Source of the DNA: an uncultured Blautia sp.
GTDB lineage: Bacteria > Bacillota > Clostridia > Lachnospirales > Lachnospiraceae
Length of the DNA stretch: 11,416 nt
Reading direction: 5' to 3'
Assembly (NCBI GenBank): GCA_900539525.1
Contig: UQCM01000077.1
Coordinates: forward strand, 1-11,416
The notes below the pieces were generated by a model. The model worked only from the letters and a program-made list of their open reading frames with translations, searched no databases and had not been told where the DNA came from. The translations under genes and the position numbers were made by a program. Below, one piece after another: positions 5,014 through 11,416 of the stretch (position 1 is its first letter; each line of letters begins with the position of its first letter).

Positions 5014-6726
5014 GTGCAAAGCAGCAAAGAGACAAAGATATTAAATATCATCTGTGTAATCCTCATATTGCTTACGGGGGCTGCCCGCGGGCTGGGTTCT
5101 TATTTTGAAAAATATTCATACAATTGTTTCATTCTTGCGCTCTACAGCGTTGCTGCCTTTCTGTGGATCTCTCAGATCCAGAGACGGATCATCCAGCCGG
5201 ATGTCAGAAAAAATCTGACGCTAGCTGCACTAATGATCATTTTCTGGATCGCACTGAGAACACTGAAGTATGATTTCTTTGGGCATGGTGATTCTGCTAC
5301 ACGGTATGCCTGGTATCTGTATTATCTCCCTCAGACATTTATTCCGCTTCTGATGTTTTTCTCTGTACTGTATGTGGGAAGACCATATGATCGTCCGATC
5401 AGCCGGAGATGGAAGCTGTTGTACATTCCCGCGGTGCTTATCACAGCAGGTATACTGACAAATGATATTCATCAGATGGCATTTCGTTTTCCTGACGGTC
5501 TGACAGCGTGGGATAATGATCGTTATATCCATGGTTTTGTTTACTTTTTGGATATGACATGGATTTTCTTACTGTTTCTGGCGATATCGGTTATTGTTTT
5601 CGTCAGGTGTTCTGTACCGGAAAAAAGAGGAAAGATCTGGATACCATTGCTTCCGCTTGCAATCGGTATTGTTTTTATGGTGCTTTTCTTTTTTTATCCG
5701 GACAGCCTGCTTCTTGATCTATACAGGGTACCGGAGATTGTATGTTTTATTTATATGGCTTTTATGGAGTGCCTGATTCTGGCGCACTTGCTGCCTTCAA
5801 ATGACAGTTATGGAGATTTCTGGAATGCCTCTTCCATCGGCGGGGGTATCATGGATGAGAATGGAGTGATCCGTTACCGTTCCAGAAACAGTTTGCCTGT
5901 TGCTCCGGAACAGATCCGGCAGGCACAGCATGAGACCGTTCTTCTGCAGGATGGCAGCATCGCTCTGAACAGCCACGCAGTACACGGTGGCTTTAGCTAC
6001 TGGACAAAGGATATTTCAGATCTGAAGCGCCTGAACCGGGAGCTTATAGAACTGGGGGATGTGCTGACGGAAGAGAATGCCCTGCTTGCTGCAGAAAATA
6101 AAATGGCAGAAAACCGCATCAGGATTGAGCAGCAGAGCCGGCTTTATGATAGCATTACAAAGAGTGTCAGGCCCCAGCTTGAGAAGATCAGTAATCTGTT
6201 GGACACATTGCCTCAGGATGATGCGAAATTTGAACAAATGATGAAATACGCCTGTATCCTGAATGTTTATGTGAAACGTTATTCTAATCTGTTGCTTCTT
6301 CTGGGTGATGTGCCGGATTATAATACAGAGAAAAACAGGCGGTCTGGAAGGAAATGGATTGGAAGCGGGGAGCTTAAGCTTGCGATTTCTGAATCACTGG
6401 AATATGTGCGGCTGTATGGAGTCAAAGCCTGTGGATCATATTCCGGGGAAATGATGTTGGAGGGAAGGCGGCTATTGCTGACTTATGAGTTATTTGAGGC
6501 GGTTCTGGAGACGGGAATCCCGGGAGCCGATGCGATTCTTGTCAGTCTGGAACTGTCAGATGTCAATCTTATATTGAGAATGGAGCTGAATCGCCCTGGT
6601 ATGTCTCTGCCTGTGGACTTCATGGAGAAAGAAATCGCCTCACTCAGCGGAAGCCTGGCGATAGAAGAGGACGAAAAGACAGAGTATGTTTCCCTCATTT
6701 TGCCGACAGGGGGTGAAACGGTATGA
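5014..6726 (+). CDS. Multi-pass membrane sensor with degenerate histidine-kinase module
   Basis: A 570-residue protein. Residues 9-260 contain seven to eight hydrophobic segments (about 9-31, 36-55, 68-84, 101-122, 135-151, 174-197, 209-228, 239-260). LTNDIHQMAF (148-157) recalls the N-terminal 7TM domain of some histidine kinases. A PAS-like segment follows (about 264-335, GGGIMDENGVIRY), then a coiled coil (about 335-380) and a C-terminal region with the spacing of a kinase dimerisation/ATPase unit. The usual phospho-acceptor His-Asp/Glu is missing (RLYDSITKS), the N-box Asn is replaced (LLTYELFEAVLETG, 488-501), and no Gly-rich ATP lid is evident. It therefore probably senses and does not phosphorylate. 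It starts with GTG four bases after AAGGAGG (5003-5009). Its stop overlaps the next start (ATGA), implying fixed stoichiometry with the kinase that follows. The signal it senses is unknown. Confidence 0.82.
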   Translation: MQSSKETKILNIICVILILLTGAARGLGSYFEKYSYNCFILALYSVAAFLWISQIQRRIIQPDVRKNLTLAALMIIFWIALRTLKYDFFGHGDSATRYAWYLYYLPQTFIPLLMFFSVLYVGRPYDRPISRRWKLLYIPAVLITAGILTNDIHQMAFRFPDGLTAWDNDRYIHGFVYFLDMTWIFLLFLAISVIVFVRCSVPEKRGKIWIPLLPLAIGIVFMVLFFFYPDSLLLDLYRVPEIVCFIYMAFMECLILAHLLPSNDSYGDFWNASSIGGGIMDENGVIRYRSRNSLPVAPEQIRQAQHETVLLQDGSIALNSHAVHGGFSYWTKDISDLKRLNRELIELGDVLTEENALLAAENKMAENRIRIEQQSRLYDSITKSVRPQLEKISNLLDTLPQDDAKFEQMMKYACILNVYVKRYSNLLLLLGDVPDYNTEKNRRSGRKWIGSGELKLAISESLEYVRLYGVKACGSYSGEMMLEGRRLLLTYELFEAVLETGIPGADAILVSLELSDVNLILRMELNRPGMSLPVDFMEKEIASLSGSLAIEEDEKTEYVSLILPTGGETV

Positions 6727-8051
6727 TTCCTTACTGGGAGCTTTCTAATAATGTTCGTAGTATGTTTGGTGTGTTTTCCATCTTCCTGCTGATTGTGGCT
6801 GCATATATCTCTGTGACTGCAGCTTCTATTCACTTGAAGAAAGGATATCTGTTGGCAGTTAATATTCTGTTCGTGATTGTAATTTTTATCGTACAGGGAA
6901 TTGATGACGTCAATGTGCAGCTGAGAGATGGAATCCCTTTTACCTTCATTTCAGAGGCGATCGGCAGACTTCCTTATCTGATGTTGGCTCTGATCCTGGC
7001 GGCTCTGTCTGTATGTGAGATCCTGGCACTTCGATTTCTCGGAGAGAGAAGGAAACCTGCACTCACACCGGGAGCAATCAAAGAAAGCATGGATGCTCTC
7101 CCGGATGGAATCTGCTTTTTTGACAGAGATGGACAGCCCCTGCTGGTCAATGTACAGATGAACAGGCTTAGCAGTATGTTGTATGATTCTGAGCTGCTGA
7201 ATGCTGAAAGATTCTGGAACAACCTGAAAAGCGGAAAGGGAAAGAGAGATACGGTGCTCATCCGTACGGACCCCACCGTAATGATTCGTACCAGGGACGG
7301 GAAGGTATGGGATTTCAGGAGAAAGATCCTGATGATCGGACGCGTAAAGATACATGAGCTTGCTGCCTATGATGTGACAGGGGAGTATTGTCTTGGCCGT
7401 GAACTGGAAAAGAGGAATCAGAGACTGGGCGAGATCAATGGGCGCCTGCGTGCATACAGCCTTGAAGTGAACCGTATTACAAGAGAAGAGGAGATTCTGA
7501 ATGCGAAGATACGGATTCATGACGATGTGGGGCGTTCACTGCTTGCCTTCCGCTCTTTCCTTGTGCAGCCACGGGAGAGGCGTGACCGGGGGAGGCTTCT
7601 CCTTCTCTGGAAAAATATAGTGACAGCACTGAGAAATGAGGTTTTCTCTCCAGAACAGAGCAGCGGATGGGAACAGCTGCAGAAAGCGGCAGAAGCTCTT
7701 GATGTAGAGATGGTCCTGGACGGAAAACTTCCTGAGGGGAAAGGGTGCAGGGAGATTCTGATCACAGCACTGCATGAATGTCTGACAAATACAGTAAAAC
7801 ATGCACATGGCAGCAGGATTTTTCTTTCTATCAGGAAAGATGAAACAGGAGTGACAGCTGAGCTGTGCAATGATGGAAAACCTCCGTCAGACGAGGTGAA
7901 GGAGACAGGAGGACTTTTGAATCTCAGGTTTGCAGTGGAATGTGCGGGTGGAAAGATGTCGATCGAAAGTAAACCCCGCTTTATCCTGAGGATCAGACTT
8001 CCAAAAGGAGAAAATGCGGATGAAAAAAACAAAAGTAATGATTGTGGATGA
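6723..8051 (+). CDS. NarL-type sensor histidine kinase
   Basis: A 442-residue membrane kinase. Three hydrophobic segments (about 14-36, 43-60, 84-106) precede a PAS-like domain (about 118-220, DALPDGICFFDRDG) and a coiled coil (about 224-262). The likely phospho-acceptor is H266 in RIHDDVGRSLL, the HisKA_3-type arrangement. The ATPase domain keeps the N-box (HECLTNTVKHA, N356), the G1-like CNDGKP (382-387) and the G2-like GGLLNLR (396-402). It is thus the catalytically competent member of the pair. The start overlaps the stop of the upstream pseudokinase gene by four bases and has AGGGGGTG (6708-6715) seven bases ahead. Its 3' end overlaps the response regulator gene by 32 bases. The most likely role is to autophosphorylate, perhaps under control of the upstream membrane partner, and pass phosphate to D56 of that regulator. 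Confidence 0.9.
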   Translation: MIPYWELSNNVRSMFGVFSIFLLIVAAYISVTAASIHLKKGYLLAVNILFVIVIFIVQGIDDVNVQLRDGIPFTFISEAIGRLPYLMLALILAALSVCEILALRFLGERRKPALTPGAIKESMDALPDGICFFDRDGQPLLVNVQMNRLSSMLYDSELLNAERFWNNLKSGKGKRDTVLIRTDPTVMIRTRDGKVWDFRRKILMIGRVKIHELAAYDVTGEYCLGRELEKRNQRLGEINGRLRAYSLEVNRITREEEILNAKIRIHDDVGRSLLAFRSFLVQPRERRDRGRLLLLWKNIVTALRNEVFSPEQSSGWEQLQKAAEALDVEMVLDGKLPEGKGCREILITALHECLTNTVKHAHGSRIFLSIRKDETGVTAELCNDGKPPSDEVKETGGLLNLRFAVECAGGKMSIESKPRFILRIRLPKGENADEKNKSNDCG

Positions 8052-8649
8052 TCAGTTTATTTCACGTCAGCTATTTGAAATGTATGTGAAATCCAGTGAA
8101 AGCTATGAGGTTGTCTATTCGATCGAATCAGCCGCCTTTGCGGATGCTTTTGTCCTGAAGCATTCGGTTGATCTTGTACTTATGGATATCCTGATGAATG
8201 ACGGGTCAAATGGACTGGATGCAGCTGCCAGGATCAAGAAGAACTGTCCTGATATTAAGATCATAGCTGTTACCTCCATGCCGGAATATTCATGGATGGA
8301 TCATGCGCGCAGGATCGGTATTGAGAGCTTCTGGTACAAGGAGGCATCCAGGGAGACGATTCTCGATGTGATGGACCGTACGATGGCAGGAGAGTCCGTT
8401 TATCCGGACAGTCCACCTACCGTGCGCCTGGGACTTGCCAGCAGTGCGGAATTTACAGAACGGGAACTGGAGGTTCTGCGGGTGATGACCACCGGCATAT
8501 CGAATGCCGCCATAGCCAGAAAATTGAATATCACAGAAAATACTGTAAAAAATCATATCCGGCATATGATGGAAAAGACCGGATGTGAGAGCCGGACGGA
8601 ACTTGCGATCAAGGCCAGAGTCAGTGGAATTGTAATCAATATGGAATAG
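8020..8649 (+). CDS. LuxR/NarL-family response regulator
   Basis: A 209-residue DNA-binding regulator. The receiver domain (about 4-120) shows the acidic pair D10-D11, phospho-acceptor D56 in LVLMDILMNDG, T85 and K107. The C-terminal four-helix LuxR-type HTH (about 144-205) is clear: FTERELEVLRVMTTGISN followed by AAIARKLNITENTVKNHIRH. No residue of the phosphorylation switch is missing. AAGGAG (8005-8010) is nine bases before the ATG at 8020, against only three before the ATG at 8014, so I use 8020; the difference is two residues. The gene overlaps the kinase gene and is followed by a strong terminator, so it closes the signalling operon. A natural target is the region just downstream, with its inverted repeats and the secreted-protein genes; that is inference. 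Confidence 0.95.
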   Translation: MKKTKVMIVDDQFISRQLFEMYVKSSESYEVVYSIESAAFADAFVLKHSVDLVLMDILMNDGSNGLDAAARIKKNCPDIKIIAVTSMPEYSWMDHARRIGIESFWYKEASRETILDVMDRTMAGESVYPDSPPTVRLGLASSAEFTERELEVLRVMTTGISNAAIARKLNITENTVKNHIRHMMEKTGCESRTELAIKARVSGIVINME

Positions 8650-8693
8650 TATCAGTCACTGCTTTCGGATTTATTCAAAAAGCATCATTTACA

Positions 8694-8731
8694 AAAATGC
8701 GCAATATAGTTTGCCCTATATTGTGCATTTT
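8694..8731 (+). terminator. Intrinsic terminator after the response regulator gene
   Basis: A 16-bp stem (8694-8709 with 8716-8731, one G-T pair) closes a 6-nt loop, TTTGCC, and its 3' arm ends in TTTT. The 5' arm starts with AAAA, so it may work in both directions. It lies 44 bases after the regulator stop and separates the signalling operon from the secreted-protein genes. Confidence 0.8.
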
Positions 8732-8743
8732 GTCTACCACAGA

Positions 8744-8778
8744 GTAGTATTTTGAGCAAATATAACGAAAAATACTAC
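8744..8778. promoter_or_regulatory. Perfect 10-bp inverted repeat, candidate regulator site
   Basis: GTAGTATTTT (8744-8753) and AAAATACTAC (8769-8778) are exact complements around 15 bases. The half-sites are about 25 bases apart centre to centre, more than two helical turns. No T run follows, so it is a poor terminator. It lies just downstream of the signalling operon's terminator and upstream of the secreted-protein promoter candidate, which is the expected place for a binding site of the adjacent response regulator. The protein that binds is not shown by the sequence. Confidence 0.45.
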
Positions 8779-8779
8779 A

Positions 8780-8794
8780 ATGTATCATATACAT
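8780..8794. promoter_or_regulatory. Short palindrome ATGTAT-CAT-ATACAT, candidate operator
   Basis: Two 6-bp half-sites separated by three bases, directly after the larger inverted repeat. Its centre would be about 55 bases before the start site predicted from the TATAAT at 8830, a usual position for an activator. The AT-rich composition of the region raises the chance of random palindromes. Confidence 0.35.
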
Positions 8795-8829
8795 CCCCTT
8801 TTTTTTATATGAAAATAATATTGAAAAAA

Positions 8830-8835
8830 TATAAT
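8830..8835 (+). promoter_or_regulatory. Candidate -10 box of the secreted-protein operon
   Basis: A perfect TATAAT within an A/T-rich tract that follows CCCC and a run of eight T (8795-8806). The positions where a -35 box should lie (about 8806-8812) read TATATGA and are a poor match, which fits a promoter that needs an activator. The start would be near 8842 and leave a leader of about 135 bases (8842-8976) that is richer in GC. I recognise no known riboswitch in that leader. Confidence 0.45.
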
Positions 8836-8976
8836 AATTGTTTGGAACCTGTTTGGAAGCATAAGAAAGCCCGGAAGAGGCGGTCTGGCGAATGGGATCT
8901 GAACAGTTACCAAATATGTCTTCTATTCTCCATACCGTTTCAAGATGGAGGAGAAGAAGGGAAAGGAGAATGATGA

Positions 8977-9918
8977 ATGAACAAAGGAAGAAAATTAAAG
9001 AAAATTTTTGCTTTGCTGCTGTCATTTGTTCTGATATCTGTCATGGCTGTGACATCCACTGACTGCACGGTACAGGCTGCGCCGAAGAAGATTATTAAGA
9101 GTATGTCTGTTTCAAAAAGCAGTCTGACGCTTCAGACAGGTGCAACCGCATCTGTAAAAGTCACAGTTAAAAGTACAAAAAAAGCGGTGCCAGCGGATTT
9201 GACAGTAAAAGCGGTATCTTTGGACAAGAGTACAGTCTCTGTAAAAATCGCTAAGAAGCCGTCCGGTAAAGCAAAAGCAAAAAGCGGGAAATCTGTGATT
9301 CAGATATCCGGCAAGAAAGCCGGCACCGCAAAGGTCAGGATCACTGCGAAGCAAAGAAACAAGAAAGGAAAGGCTGTTCAGAAGATTCTTACCGTCACCG
9401 TAAAGGAGGCGGAAGCGAATGTTCCGGGTCCAAAACCAACGCCGACCCCGGATCCAACGCCGACCCCGGATCCAACGCCGACCCCGGATCCAACGCCGAC
9501 CCCGAATCCAACGCCGACCCCGAATCCAATGCCAACTCCGGATCCAACGCCGACCCCGGATCCGACACCGACTCCGGACCCAACGCCGACCCCGGATCCT
9601 GATGGAATAACCGGAAAATATAATATTTACCGGGTATGGGTTCCGGATATGATTGCAGGTGATGGAAGCGGTTCATGGAATCCGCCCGACGAGATCTTTG
9701 AAAAAGAGAATTACATTGAGCTTAAGAGCGGCGGTAAAGGTATCCTGTGCATGGAAAGTGAAAACATGTCCGTAAGCTGGACTCTGGAAGGGAAAATACT
9801 GAAACTGGTTCTGGATGATGATGACGGCACTTTTACCACGACGGCAACACTGGAAGATGGTGTAATCACCACGGTAAACTGTCCGCTGCTTCCTGTTAAT
9901 GTGATTTATAAGAAGTAG
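8977..9918 (+). CDS. Secreted protein: basic Ig-like domain, PTP linker, lipocalin-like C-terminal domain
   Basis: A 313-residue exported protein. A signal peptide (1 to about 35) ends at TVQAAPKK, suitable for signal peptidase I. Residues about 37-147 form a lysine-rich, beta-strand-like region (SMSVSKSSLTLQTGATASV onward) resembling bacterial Ig-like domains; I count 28 Lys/Arg against four Asp/Glu in it. Nine PTPTPD/N hexads (residues 154-207) form a stiff linker. The C-terminal domain (about 211-313) has alternating strands with YIELKSGGKGILCMES and VSWTLEGKILKL, resembling small lipocalin-like beta barrels seen in clostridial exported proteins. There is no LPXTG or lipobox; retention in the wall may come from the positive charge. 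AGGAG (8964-8968) is eight bases before the chosen ATG. It lies 49 bases before a paralogue with the same N-terminal half. Exact function is unknown. Confidence 0.85.
   Translation: MNKGRKLKKIFALLLSFVLISVMAVTSTDCTVQAAPKKIIKSMSVSKSSLTLQTGATASVKVTVKSTKKAVPADLTVKAVSLDKSTVSVKIAKKPSGKAKAKSGKSVIQISGKKAGTAKVRITAKQRNKKGKAVQKILTVTVKEAEANVPGPKPTPTPDPTPTPDPTPTPDPTPTPNPTPTPNPMPTPDPTPTPDPTPTPDPTPTPDPDGITGKYNIYRVWVPDMIAGDGSGSWNPPDEIFEKENYIELKSGGKGILCMESENMSVSWTLEGKILKLVLDDDDGTFTTTATLEDGVITTVNCPLLPVNVIYKK
9436..9597 (+). repeat. Nine in-frame 18-bp repeats coding for PTPTPD/N
   Basis: The unit is CCAACGCCGACCCCGGAT. Units 1-3, 7 and 9 are identical at DNA level. Units 4-5 end in AAT (Asn). Unit 6 has ATG (Met) and other changes. 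Unit 8 differs at several third positions. Such nearly identical units are prone to gain or loss by slippage in multiples of six residues, without breaking the reading frame. Confidence 0.95.
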
Positions 9919-9967
9919 AACTGTTTCAGGAATGGAGAGACAGGTAATAAAAAAGGAGATGAGAATC

Positions 9968-11317
9968 ATGAAAAAAGGAATTCAGAATTTAAAAAAGATA
10001 ACGGCACTTCTGCTGTCGTCTGCCATGCTGCTTTTCGCAGCTTCAGCTGCAACAGAGGGGACAGTACAGGCTGCGGCAAAGAAGATTGTAAAAAGTATGT
10101 CTGTGTCTAAGAGCAAACTTACACTTGAAGAAGGAGCTTCGGCAACGGTAAAAGCAACGGTAAAAAGCACGAAAACAGCTGCTGCGAAAGATCTTACAAT
10201 AAAGGCGGTATCTTCAAATAAGAGTGTGGCTGCCGTAAAGATTACAAAGAAACCGTCGAAAAAGGCAAAAAGCGGTGCATCAACGATTCAGATCACGGCC
10301 AAAGGAGCCGGCAGCGCAAAAGTTACGATTACTGCAAAAAGTAAGAACAAAAAAGGAAAGGCTGTGAAAAAAGTGATCAATGTTACCGTGAAGGGTGTGG
10401 AATCCCAGAATCCGGGATCGACTCCGAATCCAACACCAACCCCGACACCAACCCCGACACCAAATCCGACACCGGGCCCGACACCAAATCCGACACCGAC
10501 TCCGAATCCGACTCCGACCCCGGATCCAACCCCTGATTCCCGCGTCGTCTGGACAGTAACGGAAGAGACCTTTATCGGACAATATTCTTATAAGGATGAG
10601 GAGACGAATGAGGATCTCATTATCCCAAAGGAGCTTACCAGAAAGTATGTCAGCTTCAATCCATGGCCGACAACAGAGGCACAGGTAGAATATGTAATCA
10701 AGAACTGTGATGACCCGTTTGTTATTGGAGCCCTGTATGTGGTTGCTCTGGACAATTACGAATACCGGGGAATATCCGATTACAGCAGTGTTGCTTATGC
10801 GATGCTCGATGATCTGATGAACGGTGCCGGCACTGTGACAGGTAATAATTATAAATTAAGCGTTCCCCAGAAGCAGAAGCTGCGTGATTATGGAATGAAG
10901 CAGGTGATTGCAACCGACGGAACAGTTATCAATGTTACAGATTTTGCTTCCCGTGCTTATCTGAAGGGGGCGACACCTTACAACAATTACACACCGGAAG
11001 GCGGAATGGCAGATAAGACAAAATGGAAGATCGTCATGGACGAATATGTTTATTGTGGAGATCTTGCAAACGGCTATATCACCGTATGCCCGCAGAGATA
11101 TACAGAGGAAACGGACGGCGGTAAACAGACGGTGATGGAACACTGGCAGGGAATCCGCATCGGCTTCCGTTTGAACAAGGCGGCAAACGTATGGCTGCCG
11201 ACAGACAACGTATCTCTGAATACACCTCCTACGGGAGCACTGGTACCGTTTGACATTACTGCACAGATCATGTTTTCCAGCAACTATATGGCACCTGTGC
11301 CGGATCAGGGATTTTAA
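9968..11317 (+). CDS. Secreted protein: basic Ig-like domain, PTP linker, DUF6935-like C-terminal domain
   Basis: A 449-residue exported protein. The signal peptide (1 to about 36) ends in GTVQAAAKK, matching the upstream paralogue. Residues about 38-142 repeat the same lysine-rich Ig-like region (KSMSVSKSKLTLEEGASATV onward, ending KVINVTVKG). A Pro-Thr-Asn/Asp linker covers about 151-190. The C-terminal 260 residues are unrelated to those of the neighbour. FNPWPTTEAQVEYVI (230-244), the helical region around VIGALYVVALDNY, and YLKGATPYNNYTPE (331-344) resemble the uncharacterised DUF6935 family, from memory of the motif. The latter part is beta-rich. No wall-anchor motif is present. The start at 9968 is chosen because AAAAGGAG (9951-9958) is nine bases upstream; the earlier ATGs at 9932 and 9959 have no usable site. 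It is probably cotranscribed with the preceding gene. Confidence 0.85.
   Translation: MKKGIQNLKKITALLLSSAMLLFAASAATEGTVQAAAKKIVKSMSVSKSKLTLEEGASATVKATVKSTKTAAAKDLTIKAVSSNKSVAAVKITKKPSKKAKSGASTIQITAKGAGSAKVTITAKSKNKKGKAVKKVINVTVKGVESQNPGSTPNPTPTPTPTPTPNPTPGPTPNPTPTPNPTPTPDPTPDSRVVWTVTEETFIGQYSYKDEETNEDLIIPKELTRKYVSFNPWPTTEAQVEYVIKNCDDPFVIGALYVVALDNYEYRGISDYSSVAYAMLDDLMNGAGTVTGNNYKLSVPQKQKLRDYGMKQVIATDGTVINVTDFASRAYLKGATPYNNYTPEGGMADKTKWKIVMDEYVYCGDLANGYITVCPQRYTEETDGGKQTVMEHWQGIRIGFRLNKAANVWLPTDNVSLNTPPTGALVPFDITAQIMFSSNYMAPVPDQGF
10418..10540 (+). repeat. Degenerate proline-threonine repeat region
   Basis: This stretch codes for a linker of PTP, PNP and PDP units. It is less regular than the array in the upstream gene: units of 6, 12 and 18 bases are mixed (CCGACACCAACC, CCGACACCAAAT), and a single PGP breaks the pattern. 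It was probably built by repeated slippage and then diverged. Confidence 0.85.
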
Positions 11318-11373
11318 AGCTGATTGGATGGATCGGCATAGAACCATGAGGCACCCGGGAATGATCAGCCCCC

Positions 11374-11416
11374 TGTCAAGTAGACAAGGCAAATATCTAA
11401 AATAAGTCTATAGATA
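11374..11416. other. Possible edge of an insertion sequence (uncertain)
   Basis: After a run of C (11369-11373) comes TGTCAAGTAGACA (11374-11386), an internal palindrome (TGTC-AAGTA-GACA), followed by an AT-rich stretch that reaches the window end with TATCTA/TAGATA half-sites (11394-11399, 11411-11416). The TG start and sharp change to AT-rich sequence resemble the outer end of some IS elements. The other end and any transposase lie outside the window, so this is only a suggestion. No convincing terminator is visible in 11318-11373. Confidence 0.2.

Noticed and set aside
7517..8032. 171-residue minus-strand open frame opposite the histidine kinase gene.
   Set aside because: It is rich in Ser, Pro and Arg, as expected from the reverse of a real gene, and has no recognisable motif.
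8752..8973. 73-codon TTG-started frame before the first secreted-protein gene.
   Set aside because: No ribosome site precedes it, the start would lie inside the inverted repeat and upstream of the -10 candidate, and the product has no domain-like pattern.
8842..8976. GC-richer leader before the first secreted-protein gene considered as a c-di-GMP riboswitch.
   Set aside because: I could not align the conserved core of either c-di-GMP class; it may be an ordinary leader.
9049..9066. Cys30 near the end of the signal peptide of the first secreted protein, considered as a lipoprotein site.
   Set aside because: The preceding residues are S-T-D, which do not fit a lipobox, and the paralogue has no Cys there.
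9419..9610. Second + strand frame through the 18-bp repeats, coding RPRIQ repeats.
   Set aside because: It is a frame shadow of the PTPTPD array; any repeat without stops opens all frames.

Overview
The window looks like chromosomal DNA of a gut-type clostridium, most likely Lachnospiraceae. The reasons are moderate GC content, strong AGGAGG-type ribosome binding sites, a Firmicute-style 23S rRNA end, a C74-type purine riboswitch, and secreted proteins with a signal peptide, a lysine-rich Ig-like domain and a Pro-Thr-Pro linker. The family assignment is inference from sequence style, not from a search. Every gene I support is on the + strand.

Layout. Bases 1-163 are the 3' end of a 23S rRNA gene. 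They are followed by a spacer without a recognisable 5S gene and by an intrinsic terminator (252-281). A clean sigma-A promoter (303-331) then starts a transcript almost exactly at a purine riboswitch (338-405), whose expression platform (379-444) is a nested terminator built from the aptamer's own strands. Downstream is a four-gene run with short gaps: a COG2509-like FAD dehydrogenase, a small sirtuin-like protein, hisH and hisF. HisHF releases AICAR, a purine intermediate, so purine control of this run makes biochemical sense.

A 165-bp imperfect palindrome with 13-bp perfect ends (4001-4165), which looks like a MITE-type element, separates hisF from ung (uracil-DNA glycosylase). A second, deleted fragment of the element's end lies at the ung stop codon (4918-4936) and may supply the -10 box of the next operon.

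Bases 5014-8649 hold a translationally coupled signalling operon: a 7-8 TM protein with a degenerate kinase module, a NarL-type histidine kinase with intact catalytic motifs, and a LuxR/NarL response regulator. It ends at a strong terminator (8694-8731). The next 245 bases hold two inverted repeats and an AT-rich promoter candidate without a good -35 box, which suggests activator control. This region precedes two tandem secreted proteins (8977-9918 and 9968-11317). They share signal peptide, basic Ig-like domain and proline linker but carry unrelated C-terminal domains: a small beta-rich lipocalin-like domain and a DUF6935-like domain. A working model is that the three-protein signalling system controls this surface/secreted pair. 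The last bases (11374 onward) may be the edge of an insertion sequence that continues outside the window.
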